A DNA stretch of 64,000 bases from Myxococcota bacterium (lineage in GTDB: Bacteria > Myxococcota > B64-G9): the NCBI GenBank assembly GCA_022710975.1, contig JAKLGA010000018.1, forward strand, positions 62,001-126,000. Direction: 5' to 3'. The notes under the pieces are model-generated. The model was not told the origin of the DNA, made no database searches, and saw nothing but the letters and a program-made list of their open reading frames with translations. Positions 43,400 through 52,270 of this stretch are shown piece after piece; position 1 is the first letter of the stretch; the number at the start of each line of letters is the position of its first letter. A program made the position numbers and the translations under genes.

Positions 43400-45496
43400 G
43401 TGAACCTGGGCGCCCAGAGCGGGCTGCTGGCCGCCATGGTGGCCGGGGCCGTGGCCATCTCGGTGCTGCTGCGCGTGCGGCGGGGCCTGCTGAGCGCGCT
43501 CTTCACCCTGTTCTCCGCCAACCTGTTCCTGCACTACCTGACCGCCTTCTTCCAGAACCTCTCGGACAGCCCCTTCTGGTTCCGGCTGGACATGGTGGCG
43601 GCCAGCCTGTTGCCCGCCAGCGCGCTGCTCTTCTTCGCGCACTTCCTGTGGCCCGAGCCGACCCCGAACCGCTTCCTGCGGCTGGCCTCCATCCTGTCGG
43701 GCCTGCTGGCCGCCTTCCAGCTCACGCCCTGGGGCGGGACCCAGGTCACCACCGTCCTGGTCCTGGCCTACACCTTCTCCGGCCTGTTCCTGTGCGCGCT
43801 GCTCATGGTGCGCCGCTACCGGGAGCTCGACTCGCGCCGCGAGCGCACCCGGCTGCAGTACCTGACGGTGTTCCTGCTGGTGGCGCTGGTCATCATGCTG
43901 ATCGGCGTCTTCCCCCCGCTGGCCTTCCTGCGAAGCTGGGCCGACCTGATCTCGGTCTTCTTCCTGTACTTCCTCAGCCAGAGCCTGATCAAGTACCGGC
44001 TGCTCGATCTCCAGGAATTGCTCGGCCGCATGCTCACCCTCAGCCTGGTGGGGCTGCTGCTGGCGCTCATCTCGAGCCTGCTGGCGGTGTGGGCGGGCGG
44101 CTCGGCCAGCGTGCCCCTGTTCCACACCTTCCTGGCGGCCATGGTCATCTTCATCCTGTTCGAGCCGCTGCGGGACCGGGTCGAGGTGGTAACCGGACGG
44201 CTGTTCTTCCAGGAGCGCATGGAGCTGCGGCAGAAGCTCGAGGACCTGCGCCGCGAGGTCGCCAACATCCTCGAGCTGCCGCGCATGGCGAACGTGCTGC
44301 TGGACACGCTGTACGACGCCATGCGGGTGAGCCACGCCTCGCTGTACCTGGCCGAGGAGGCCGGCACGGGCTACCGCCTGGTGGACCACCGGGGCACGCC
44401 ACCGCCCGAGCGCCTGGACGCCGCGGCCCACCGGGCCTTCATCGAGCAGCTCAAGAAGACCCCCACCGTGGTGCTGGCCGAGACCTTCGAGCGGCGCCTC
44501 GAGCAGGCCCCGGTGCCGGCCTCGGAGCCGGCGCCCGAGGTCCAGCGCGCCCAGCAGGTGCTCGCCAGCATGCGCGCGGTGCCGGCCGGCATCTGCATCC
44601 CGCTGGTGGTCTCCAACGAGATCGTCGGCCTGTGGATGCTGCACGACGACAAGGGCCTGGAGAACTACTCGACCGAGGAGATCGCCCGGCTGATGGCGGT
44701 GGGCGAGCAGGCCGCCATCAACATCGAGAACTCGCAGCTCTTCGAGCGGGTGCGCGAGCGCGATCGGCTGGCGGTGCTGGGCGAGATGGCCGCCGGCCTG
44801 GCCCACGAGATCCGCAACCCGCTCGGCGCCATCAAGGGCGCGGCCCAGTACCTGCAGCCCGAGGCCGCCGACGAGGGCTCGGCGGAGATGCTGCGGGTGA
44901 TCGTGGAGGAGACCGATCGGCTGAACCAGGTGGTCGATCAGTTCCTGGACTACACCCGGCCGTCCAAGGCCAACTTCGCGCCCATCGACGTCAACAAGGT
45001 GACCGATCACTGCCTGCGGCTGATCGCCCCCGATCTCGAGGCGCGCCGCATCACCTCCGAGATCCAGCTGGCCCCGGAGCTGCCGCTGGTGGACGGCAGC
45101 GAGCAGCAGCTCGCCCAGGTGCTGCTCAACCTCCTCAAGAACGCCATGGAGGCCATGGCCGGGGGCGGCAAGCTCGGGGTGCGGACCAGCCTGCGCCCGG
45201 TCTCCCCCTTCCTCCGGCTGGCGGCCCCGCGCCGGCCGGCCACCCTGCAGCTCGAGGTCAGCGACACCGGTCCGGGCATCCCGGCCGACATGCTGGCCCG
45301 CATCTTCGTGCCCTTCTTCACCACCAAGGAGAAGGGCACCGGGCTGGGGCTGGCCATCTCCCAGCGCATCGTCGAGGCCCACGGCGGCACCATCCGCATC
45401 CGCTCGAAACCCGGCGAGGGCACCACCTTCTCGGTGCTGCTGCCCTGCCCGGCCCCCAGCGAACGCCCGGCCGACAAGCCCGCCGAGGCGCCCTGA
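43400..45496 (+). CDS. Sensor histidine kinase with multi-helix membrane domain and GAF domain
   Basis: A 698-aa kinase. GTG 43400 is preferred to GTG 43376, which would lie upstream of the -10 element. Residues about 1-260 contain 7-8 hydrophobic helices. A GAF-type domain follows (about 290-440, MRVSHASLYLAEEAGTGYRL; ICIPLVVSNEIVGLWMLHD). HisKA has His469 in GLAHEIRNPLGAIKG. The ATPase domain has LLNLLKNAMEAMAGGGK, DTGPGIPADM, FVPFFTTKEKGTGLGLAIS. The layout is like PrsK-type kinases of exosortase systems, which pair with sigma54 regulators, as this one does with the next gene; no exosortase is seen here, so only the architecture is comparable. The signal is unknown. Confidence 0.92.
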   Translation: MNLGAQSGLLAAMVAGAVAISVLLRVRRGLLSALFTLFSANLFLHYLTAFFQNLSDSPFWFRLDMVAASLLPASALLFFAHFLWPEPTPNRFLRLASILSGLLAAFQLTPWGGTQVTTVLVLAYTFSGLFLCALLMVRRYRELDSRRERTRLQYLTVFLLVALVIMLIGVFPPLAFLRSWADLISVFFLYFLSQSLIKYRLLDLQELLGRMLTLSLVGLLLALISSLLAVWAGGSASVPLFHTFLAAMVIFILFEPLRDRVEVVTGRLFFQERMELRQKLEDLRREVANILELPRMANVLLDTLYDAMRVSHASLYLAEEAGTGYRLVDHRGTPPPERLDAAAHRAFIEQLKKTPTVVLAETFERRLEQAPVPASEPAPEVQRAQQVLASMRAVPAGICIPLVVSNEIVGLWMLHDDKGLENYSTEEIARLMAVGEQAAINIENSQLFERVRERDRLAVLGEMAAGLAHEIRNPLGAIKGAAQYLQPEAADEGSAEMLRVIVEETDRLNQVVDQFLDYTRPSKANFAPIDVNKVTDHCLRLIAPDLEARRITSEIQLAPELPLVDGSEQQLAQVLLNLLKNAMEAMAGGGKLGVRTSLRPVSPFLRLAAPRRPATLQLEVSDTGPGIPADMLARIFVPFFTTKEKGTGLGLAISQRIVEAHGGTIRIRSKPGEGTTFSVLLPCPAPSERPADKPAEAP

Positions 45497-45501
45497 GCCG
45501 C

Positions 45502-45529
45502 TTGCCGTTTGGGCGGGACCGTGGTACGT
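45502..45529 (+). promoter_or_regulatory. Sigma70-like promoter for the NtrC-type regulator (possibly leaderless)
   Basis: TTGCCG (45502-45507), 16-nt spacer, GTACGT (45524-45529). ATG 45539 follows 9 nt later, with only a weak AGG before it. The regulator may thus be transcribed separately from the kinase. Confidence 0.4.
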
Positions 45530-45538
45530 CCTCAGGCC

Positions 45539-46981
<1,443 letters not shown>

Positions 46982-46983
46982 TC

Positions 46984-47013
46984 TTGACTTCTTGCGGATG
47001 CTGTTGATATTTT
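46984..47013 (+). promoter_or_regulatory. Sigma70-like promoter for the outer-membrane protein gene
   Basis: TTGACT (46984-46989) and an AT-rich -10 region, best read as ATATTT (47007-47012, 17-nt spacer) or TATTTT (47008-47013). The surrounding GATATTTTT stretch is exceptional for this GC-rich window. Leader of about 40 nt with ggagg at 47047-47051. Confidence 0.55.
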
Positions 47014-47057
47014 TGGGCAAATTCGTGACTCGGGAACGGGTCCTTCGGAGGCGCCCC

Positions 47058-48302
47058 ATGCGTGGATGGATCGTCGTCTCAACGTTGCTGGCCTGGTGTT
47101 GGGCCTCGAGCCCTGGCGCGCTCCGCGCGGCCGAGGTGACCGAGGTGTGCGACGCCGCCGATGGCGACGACCCCTTCGACATCGACATCGACGTGACCTT
47201 CCACTCGCTCTACAACCGCTCGCAGATCGCCCGCGAGTACTGGCCGCTGTGGGACGCGACCCGCAGCGACATCTCCCAGCTCGACTTCAAGCGGGTGGTG
47301 TACGACATGGTGTACAAGGTCGAGATCGGCCTGTACCACGACGTGGCCCTGTACATCGACCTGCCCTGGATCATCCAGGACAAGCGCGAGATCAAGAAGA
47401 AGGATGGCCTGGGGACCCTGTGGACCCCCGATCCGGCCAACCCCCCGGCCCAGCTCACCGGCGCCTACCCGGGCAACGCGCTGGCGGAGGATCCGGCCGG
47501 GCACCCGAGCTCGACCCGCGCGGGCATCGGGGACATGCACCTGGGCGTCAAGTGGGCCGCCTTCAGCGACGAGCGGGACGACACCAAGAGCCAGTTCGTC
47601 ATCGGCCTCGAGTACACCATCCCCTCGGGCAGCCTGTACCGGCCCGAGCAGATCATCAACGGCAACGAGGGCGAGGTGGGCATGGGCCACCACATCCTCA
47701 CGCCCTTCTTCCTGTTCTCCCACCGCTTCAGCATCCTCGATCCCTACATCGGCCTCAACGGCTCCGTCCCCTTCCAGAGCAAGGCCGCCAAGGACGCCGG
47801 CCTGAAGCTGCCCTACTACGGCGGCTTCCTGGCAGGCACCGAGGTGGTGCCCTGGGAGAGCAAGGACGGGATGCAGAAGTTTTCCATCGACATCGGCCTG
47901 TGGACCACCTTCTTCACGGAGGTGGACAGCAAGGGCAAGAGCAGCCAGCGCGGCGTACCCAGCGAGGTGTCGGACTTCCTGGTCGCGGCGGACGGCACCG
48001 GCCGCCAGCTCCAGTACACCGGCCAGTACGCCCAGTTCGGCGCCAAGCTGGCCTTCCAGTTCAAGGCCCACGAGTACTTCCGCTTCCAGATGGGGGTCAG
48101 CCTGGCCCACAACACCGAGCACTTCGTGACCGGCGCGGACCCCTGCCGGGACGGGAACGGCGACGGCACGTGCAGCGCGGATCACACCGTGGACCCCCCC
48201 AACCCCTACTACAGCAGCGTCTACGACTTCCCCGGCTTCCGCCTGCGCGTCGAGGAGACCACCCTGCTGCAGTGGTGGATCACCTTGATGGCGACGTTCT
48301 AA
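47058..48302 (+). CDS. Outer-membrane beta-barrel-like protein, function unknown
   Basis: A 414-aa protein from ATG 47058 (cggagg 6 nt upstream) with signal peptide (RGWIVVSTLLAWCWASSPGA...RAAE). The mature part opens with an acidic segment (DAADGDDPFDIDIDVTFHSL). It continues with aromatic, alternating strands such as KVEIGLYHDVALYIDLPWII, FVIGLEYTIPSGSLY, HHILTPFFLFSHRFSILDPY and LKLPYYGGFLAGTEVVPW. It ends LLQWWITLMATF with terminal Phe. These features indicate a transmembrane barrel, possibly transporter-like. It has its own AT-rich promoter and codons similar to its neighbours. A possible target of the upstream two-component system. No specific family is recognised. Confidence 0.8.
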   Translation: MRGWIVVSTLLAWCWASSPGALRAAEVTEVCDAADGDDPFDIDIDVTFHSLYNRSQIAREYWPLWDATRSDISQLDFKRVVYDMVYKVEIGLYHDVALYIDLPWIIQDKREIKKKDGLGTLWTPDPANPPAQLTGAYPGNALAEDPAGHPSSTRAGIGDMHLGVKWAAFSDERDDTKSQFVIGLEYTIPSGSLYRPEQIINGNEGEVGMGHHILTPFFLFSHRFSILDPYIGLNGSVPFQSKAAKDAGLKLPYYGGFLAGTEVVPWESKDGMQKFSIDIGLWTTFFTEVDSKGKSSQRGVPSEVSDFLVAADGTGRQLQYTGQYAQFGAKLAFQFKAHEYFRFQMGVSLAHNTEHFVTGADPCRDGNGDGTCSADHTVDPPNPYYSSVYDFPGFRLRVEETTLLQWWITLMATF

Positions 48303-48320
48303 GACTCCTGACCCAGCATC

Positions 48321-48432
48321 CCTCGCCCGCGAAGCGGGAGAGGGTGGCCCGCCGAAGGCGGGACGGGTGAGGGAGGGACAGCCTCGTCCGGCCCCTCACC
48401 CCCCGCCCTCTCCCGCGGTGCGAGAGGGGCCC
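48321..48432. repeat. Complex palindromic REP-like element between convergent genes, overlapping the exporter stop
   Basis: Nested inverted repeats: CCCGC-gaa-GCGGG (48326-48338), CGGGAGAGGG (48335-48344) pairing with CCCTCTCCCG (48406-48415), and GGGTGAGGG (48365-48373) pairing with CCCTCACCC (48393-48401). It resembles the widely scattered intergenic CCCTCACCC...CCTCTCCC...GGGAGAGGG palindromes. It may terminate transcription from both sides. The stop and last codons of the MsbA-like gene (48396 onward) lie inside it. Confidence 0.65.
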
Positions 48433-50240
48433 GGGTTCGCGGGCTGTTCCTGGAACTGCAGATCGTACAGCCGGCGGTAGAGCCCGTTCAGCGCCAGCAG
48501 CTCGGCGTGGGTGCCCTGCTCCACGATCCGCCCCTGGTCCATGACCAGGATGCGATCCGCCCGGTAGATGGTCGACAGCCGGTGGGCGATGACCAGCACG
48601 GTGCGGGCCTGCATCAGCTCCTCGAGGGCCGCCTGCACCTCACGCTCGCTCTCGGTGTCGAGCGCCGAGGTGGCCTCGTCCAGGATCAGGATGGGCGCGT
48701 CCTTCATCAGCGCCCGGGCGATGGCGATGCGCTGCCGCTGCCCGCCGGAGAGCAGGATGCCGCCCTCGCCGATGCGCGCGTCGAAGCCGCCCGGGAGCGC
48801 CTCGATGAAGCCGAGCGCGTGCGCCCGCCGGGCCACCTCCCGCAGGCGCGCCTCGTCACCCGGCCGCGGCGGGTAGGCGATGTTGCGCCGCACGCTGTCG
48901 TTGAACAGGATGGTCTCCTGGGTCACCAGGCCGATGTGCGCGCGCAGCGACGGGAGCCGCAGGCCGCGCACGTCCCGTCCGTCGACCAGCAGCCTGCCCG
49001 CCTGGGGATCGAAGAAGCGCGGGATGAGCCCGGCCAGGGTGGACTTGCCTGCCCCGCTGGGCCCGACCACGGCCACCACCTCGCCCTTGCGGGCGGTGAA
49101 GCTCACCCCCCGCAGCACCTCCTCGGAGCCGTAGGCGAAGCGCACGTCTTCGAACACGAGCGCCACCTCGAAGGGCGGCATGTCGGTGGCGCCGGGGGCG
49201 TCCTGGACCGCGACCGGCTCGTCCAGGAGCTGGAACACGCGCTCGGCGCCTGCCAGGCCCGCGGCCGTCTCGTTGCCCATGCGCCCGAGGCTCTTGAGGG
49301 GGCCGTACATCATCATCACCGCGGCGAAGAAGGAGATGAAGTGCCCGCCGTCCAGGCTGCCTGACACCACCCGGCTGCCGGCGTAGGCGATGAGCGCGGC
49401 CAGGCCGATCGCCCCCAGGAACTCCATGACCGGGGACTGCAGGGCGCGCACGGCGAAGGAGCGCAGCATGATGCGCAGGTAGCCCTCGTTCTCCGTCCGG
49501 AAACGCTCGCGCTCGTGATCCTCGGCCCCGAACACCTGCACGATGCGCATGCCCGTGACCGCCTCGTGCAGCCTGTGGGCGATGGCCCCCAGGGACACCT
49601 GGCTGTCGGTGGACACGCGCTTGATGCGCCGCCCGAAGTGCACGATGGGCACCACCGCGGCCGGCATGGCCACGAAGGCGATCAGCGCCAGCTGCCAGTC
49701 CAGGGCGAAGCACAGGCCGGTGAGCACCAGCACCTGCAACCCGTCCCGCAGGTAGGAGGCCAGCGCGTAGGTGACCGCCTGCTCCACCGCCAGCACGTCG
49801 CTGGTGAACCGCGAGATGAGCGGTCCGGTGGGGCTGCGCTGGAAGTAGGCCGGGCTCTGGCCGCACAGCTTGTCGAACATGCGCGCGCGGAGATCGGCCA
49901 CCACCCGCTGGCCCACCTGGCCCATGAGGAAGAACTGCCCGAAGTACGACAGGCCCTTGAGCGCGGCCACGGCCAGGATGATCACCGGCAGCAGCACGAT
50001 CATCGCCCCGCGATCGAACGCGCCGGGCGCGAGCCACGGCAGTGCGGACAGGATCTCCTCGCCGCCGGAGGCGCCCTGCGAGACCAGGAACTTGAGCAGC
50101 GGCCCGACCAGGTAGGCGTACAGGCCCGTGGTGGCCGCCAGGCACAGCATGCACGCGAGCGCCAGCAGGAGCCGGCCGGCGTGCGGCCGCACCACCCGCA
50201 GCAGCCGACCGTAGGTGCGGAGGTTCCCGGGGTTCCTCAT
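48396..50240 (-). CDS. MsbA-like ABC exporter (fused permease-ATPase)
   Basis: A 614-aa half-transporter starting at ATG 50240. Residues about 20-320 form the six-helix type-1 exporter domain (LYAYLVGPLLKFLV, QLALIAFVAMPAAVVPIVHF, HFISFFAAVMMMYGPLKSLG). The NBD (about 350-590) has Walker A GPSGAGKST, Q-loop LVTQETILFNDSVRRNIAYP, signature LSGGQRQRIAIARAL, Walker B ILILDEATSALD and H-loop VIAHRLSTI. The ETILFND and transmembrane pattern match lipid A/lipid flippases of the MsbA group. The last residues (PGPSRTAGEGGG) come from the REP-like palindrome, so the natural C-terminus was probably extended or replaced by repeat insertion. It has no Shine-Dalgarno sequence; a TACACT -10-like element ends 8 nt before the ATG. 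Confidence 0.93.
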   Translation of the reverse strand: MRNPGNLRTYGRLLRVVRPHAGRLLLALACMLCLAATTGLYAYLVGPLLKFLVSQGASGGEEILSALPWLAPGAFDRGAMIVLLPVIILAVAALKGLSYFGQFFLMGQVGQRVVADLRARMFDKLCGQSPAYFQRSPTGPLISRFTSDVLAVEQAVTYALASYLRDGLQVLVLTGLCFALDWQLALIAFVAMPAAVVPIVHFGRRIKRVSTDSQVSLGAIAHRLHEAVTGMRIVQVFGAEDHERERFRTENEGYLRIMLRSFAVRALQSPVMEFLGAIGLAALIAYAGSRVVSGSLDGGHFISFFAAVMMMYGPLKSLGRMGNETAAGLAGAERVFQLLDEPVAVQDAPGATDMPPFEVALVFEDVRFAYGSEEVLRGVSFTARKGEVVAVVGPSGAGKSTLAGLIPRFFDPQAGRLLVDGRDVRGLRLPSLRAHIGLVTQETILFNDSVRRNIAYPPRPGDEARLREVARRAHALGFIEALPGGFDARIGEGGILLSGGQRQRIAIARALMKDAPILILDEATSALDTESEREVQAALEELMQARTVLVIAHRLSTIYRADRILVMDQGRIVEQGTHAELLALNGLYRRLYDLQFQEQPANPGPSRTAGEGGG

Positions 50241-50248
50241 CGCCGCGC

Positions 50249-50254
50249 AGTGTA
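50249..50254 (-). promoter_or_regulatory. -10-like element for the MsbA-like gene (possibly leaderless)
   Basis: Reverse strand TACACT (50254-50249), 8 nt before ATG 50240; the -35 position (TGGCCT) is poor. No Shine-Dalgarno sequence precedes the ATG. Confidence 0.3.
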
Positions 50255-50282
50255 CCCCGGGCCCGGGGCGCAGGCCAGCCGC

Positions 50283-50310
50283 TTGCGCCAGGGCCGGTTC
50301 CAGGTATCAT
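50283..50310 (+). promoter_or_regulatory. Sigma70-like promoter for the glutaredoxin-like lipoprotein (possibly leaderless)
   Basis: TTGCGC (50283-50288), 16-nt spacer, TATCAT (50305-50310). ATG 50319 is 8 nt beyond the -10, and the sequence between (ccttaccc) holds no Shine-Dalgarno sequence. Confidence 0.5.
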
Positions 50311-50318
50311 CCTTACCC

Positions 50319-51017
50319 ATGAGCCACCCCCTCCAGCGCGCGGCCGTGACCCTGCTGATGGCCCTCGGGTTGACCGGCTGCCCCGACCCGCAGGCCTCAC
50401 CGCCGGACGCCGGCACCGAGGAGTTCGCCCCGCTGCGCATCACCGACGACGCCGAGTCGCTGCTCTTCACCTACCTGCTGGCGGACGGGAGCTTCCAGAC
50501 GGTCGAGCGCGTGGCCAACGTGCCCGAGGCCGCCCGCGGCCAGGTCGTGGTCGTGGACACCGGCCTGAGCCCCGAGAAGCGGCGCTCGGGGCAGGTGCTG
50601 TACGTGGCCGACCTGACCGCCAGGCGCGAGGACGGCACCTACCCCTACAGCCTGGTCAGCCGCTTCAAGTTCGAGCGCGAGCTCCTGCGGGCGCCCGGGG
50701 ATCACTCGAAGGCGCTGCCGGCGGAGTGCGCCGAGCTGGCCGCCTCGCCCGCGGACCGGGTGGTGCTCTACTCGACCGAGTGGTGCAGCGTGTGCAAGAC
50801 CGCGGCCGCCTTCATGCGCCGGGAGGGCATCCCCTTCCAGGAGAAGGACGTGGAGAAGGACCCCGCCGCGCAGCAGGAGCTGGCCTGCAAGGCGCTCAAG
50901 GCCGGCAAGCAGCTCCAGGGCGTGCCGGTGCTGGACGTGGCCGGCAGCCTCATGGTGGGCTTCGACCGCGACACGCTCGTGCAGCTCGCCGCCAGGCTCC
51001 CGCGCCAGCGCACCTGA
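50319..51017 (+). CDS. Lipoprotein with a glutaredoxin-like domain
   Basis: A 232-aa protein with lipobox ALGLTGC, a short Pro/Ala linker, a middle region of unknown type (residues about 40-145) and a C-terminal glutaredoxin/thioredoxin-like domain (about 145-225). The last has strand RVVLYSTEWCSVCKTAAAFM with a CxxC pair, the middle helices, and QGVPVLDVAGSLMVGFD containing the cis-Pro. It is presumably a membrane-attached periplasmic thiol oxidoreductase. It neighbours a TauE/SafE permease on the opposite strand, which could hint at sulfur metabolism, but the two are convergent and not an operon. Confidence 0.85.
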   Translation: MSHPLQRAAVTLLMALGLTGCPDPQASPPDAGTEEFAPLRITDDAESLLFTYLLADGSFQTVERVANVPEAARGQVVVVDTGLSPEKRRSGQVLYVADLTARREDGTYPYSLVSRFKFERELLRAPGDHSKALPAECAELAASPADRVVLYSTEWCSVCKTAAAFMRREGIPFQEKDVEKDPAAQQELACKALKAGKQLQGVPVLDVAGSLMVGFDRDTLVQLAARLPRQRT

Positions 51018-51020
51018 GGC

Positions 51021-51365
51021 TCACACCCCCGCCCAGGCGAGCCCCAGCCCCAGGCCGCCCAGCGCCAGGATCCCCAGGGCCAGGGCCAGGACGCGTCCGC
51101 GCCGAGCGCGCGCGGCGGTCACCAGGACCACCAGCAGCATGGCCGAAGGGGTCGCGGCCAGCGCCCACAGCCCGAGGCTCGCCAGGGCTCGCAGCCAGGG
51201 CCGGCTCCCCTCCCACCCGAGGCCGAGCCCGAGCGGACAGGGGTGGAGCGGCTCGCCCAGGGCCGCCAGGGCCAGCACGGACGCGCAGGTCAGCCCCACG
51301 CCGCACAGCGCCCCGAAGCGCAGCACCCGGGCCAGCCGGAGCTCGAGGGCGCTCGGGGCGGTCAC
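51021..51365 (-). CDS. DUF1634-type small membrane protein
   Basis: A 114-aa protein. GTG 51365 overlaps the TauE/SafE stop (GTGA); GTG 51368 is also possible. Three hydrophobic helices are visible (VLRFGALCGVGLTCASVLAL, ALASLGLWALAATPSAMLLV, VLALALGILALGGLGLGLAW) with a short loop between the first two. This is the DUF1634 pattern, a small membrane protein commonly encoded beside TauE/SafE permeases. Likely an accessory subunit of the permease; the biochemical role is unknown. Confidence 0.75.
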   Translation of the reverse strand: MTAPSALELRLARVLRFGALCGVGLTCASVLALAALGEPLHPCPLGLGLGWEGSRPWLRALASLGLWALAATPSAMLLVVLVTAARARRGRVLALALGILALGGLGLGLAWAGV

Positions 51366-52147
51366 CACGAGGCCACCCCCTGGCGCACCAGCTGGACCGC
51401 GGTGGCCGCGAGCAGCAGGCCGAAGGCCAGCTGCAGCCAGCGGGCGCGCACCCGCGGCATGAGCCAGGCGCCGAGGCTCGCGCCCGCGAGCACCCCCGCC
51501 GCCAGCGGCCCGACCAGGCCCAGCTCGACGTGGCCGTGGGCGACGTGGGCACCGAGCGCGGGCAGCACGATCAGGCCCATCAGGAAGTTGCTGGTGGCCG
51601 AGGCGGCCTTGAAGGGCAGGCACAGCAGCAGGTGCAGGATGGGCACGTACATCATCCCGCCGCCGATGCCCAGCAGCCCGGCCAGCACGCCGGCGCCCAG
51701 GCTCGCGCCCAGGGCCAGCGCCCGGCGGCCAGGTCCGGGCCGGCGGCAGTCGCCCGCCTCCTGCCCGGTCCGGGGCCAGACGACCTCGCGGCCGATCTGG
51801 ACGGCCGCGAGCACCAGCACGCCGGCGAACACGAGCTGCAGCAGCGGTCCGGCCAGCCAGCCCGAGGCCAGGCCGCCCAGCAGGCTCCCCAGGGCCGCGC
51901 CCAGGGCCAGCTCGAGGCCCAGCTCGACCTCGACCAGCCCGCCCTGGCGCAGGAATCGGCCGGCCGCGATGGAGGAGGTGGCCAGGGTGGACACCAGCCC
52001 GGCCGAAGCGGCCACCTGCATGGGCAGGCCGAGCACCAGGTTGACGAAGGGCACGGCCACCAGCCCGCCGCCCAGGCCCATCAGCGCGCCCACCAGCCCC
52101 GCCAGGAACCCGCCCGCGCACACCAGCAGCAGCTCGAGCAGCACCAT
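51362..52147 (-). CDS. TauE/SafE-family sulfite/anion exporter-like permease
   Basis: A 261-aa membrane protein from ATG 52147; the frame to 52192 has no support. Two repeats of the TauE/SafE unit are visible: FLAGLVGALMGLGGGLVAVP with VSTLATSSIAAGRF in the first half, and LAGLLGIGGGMMYVPILHLL with SATSNFLMGLI in the second. The Gly-Gly-Gly-x-x-x-x-P motif is typical. Members move sulfite, sulfoacetate or similar organosulfur anions, but many are of unknown specificity. It is coupled to the DUF1634 gene. There is no Shine-Dalgarno sequence; a GTACGG -10-like element ends 8 nt before the ATG. Confidence 0.9.
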   Translation of the reverse strand: MVLLELLLVCAGGFLAGLVGALMGLGGGLVAVPFVNLVLGLPMQVAASAGLVSTLATSSIAAGRFLRQGGLVEVELGLELALGAALGSLLGGLASGWLAGPLLQLVFAGVLVLAAVQIGREVVWPRTGQEAGDCRRPGPGRRALALGASLGAGVLAGLLGIGGGMMYVPILHLLLCLPFKAASATSNFLMGLIVLPALGAHVAHGHVELGLVGPLAAGVLAGASLGAWLMPRVRARWLQLAFGLLLAATAVQLVRQGVASW

Positions 52148-52155
52148 GGCCGGGA

Positions 52156-52184
52156 CCGTACCCCCGGCGTGCGGCCGCGCACAA
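52156..52184 (-). promoter_or_regulatory. Sigma70-like promoter for tauE/safE-like gene (possibly leaderless)
   Basis: Reverse strand TTGTGC (52184-52179), 17-nt spacer, GTACGG (52161-52156), with the ATG at 52147 only 8 nt downstream. Confidence 0.4.
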
Positions 52185-52212
52185 GCCTCCACCGCGCGTC
52201 TCCCTTTTTCTC

Positions 52213-52241
52213 TTGCGTTTCCGGGCCCATTTTGCTAGCAG
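52213..52241 (+). promoter_or_regulatory. Sigma70-like promoter for the double-cNMP gene
   Basis: TTGCGT (52213-52218), 17-nt spacer, TAGCAG (52236-52241). Leader of about 25 nt with gaggagcggag before ATG 52271. Confidence 0.45.
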
Positions 52242-52270
52242 GGAAGCACCCAGGAGAACGAGGAGCGGAG

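Noticed and set aside
46984-47057. Sigma54 (-24/-12) promoter upstream of the outer-membrane gene
   Set aside because: No GG-N10-GC arrangement is present. A good sigma70-like TTGACT/TATTTT explains the region.
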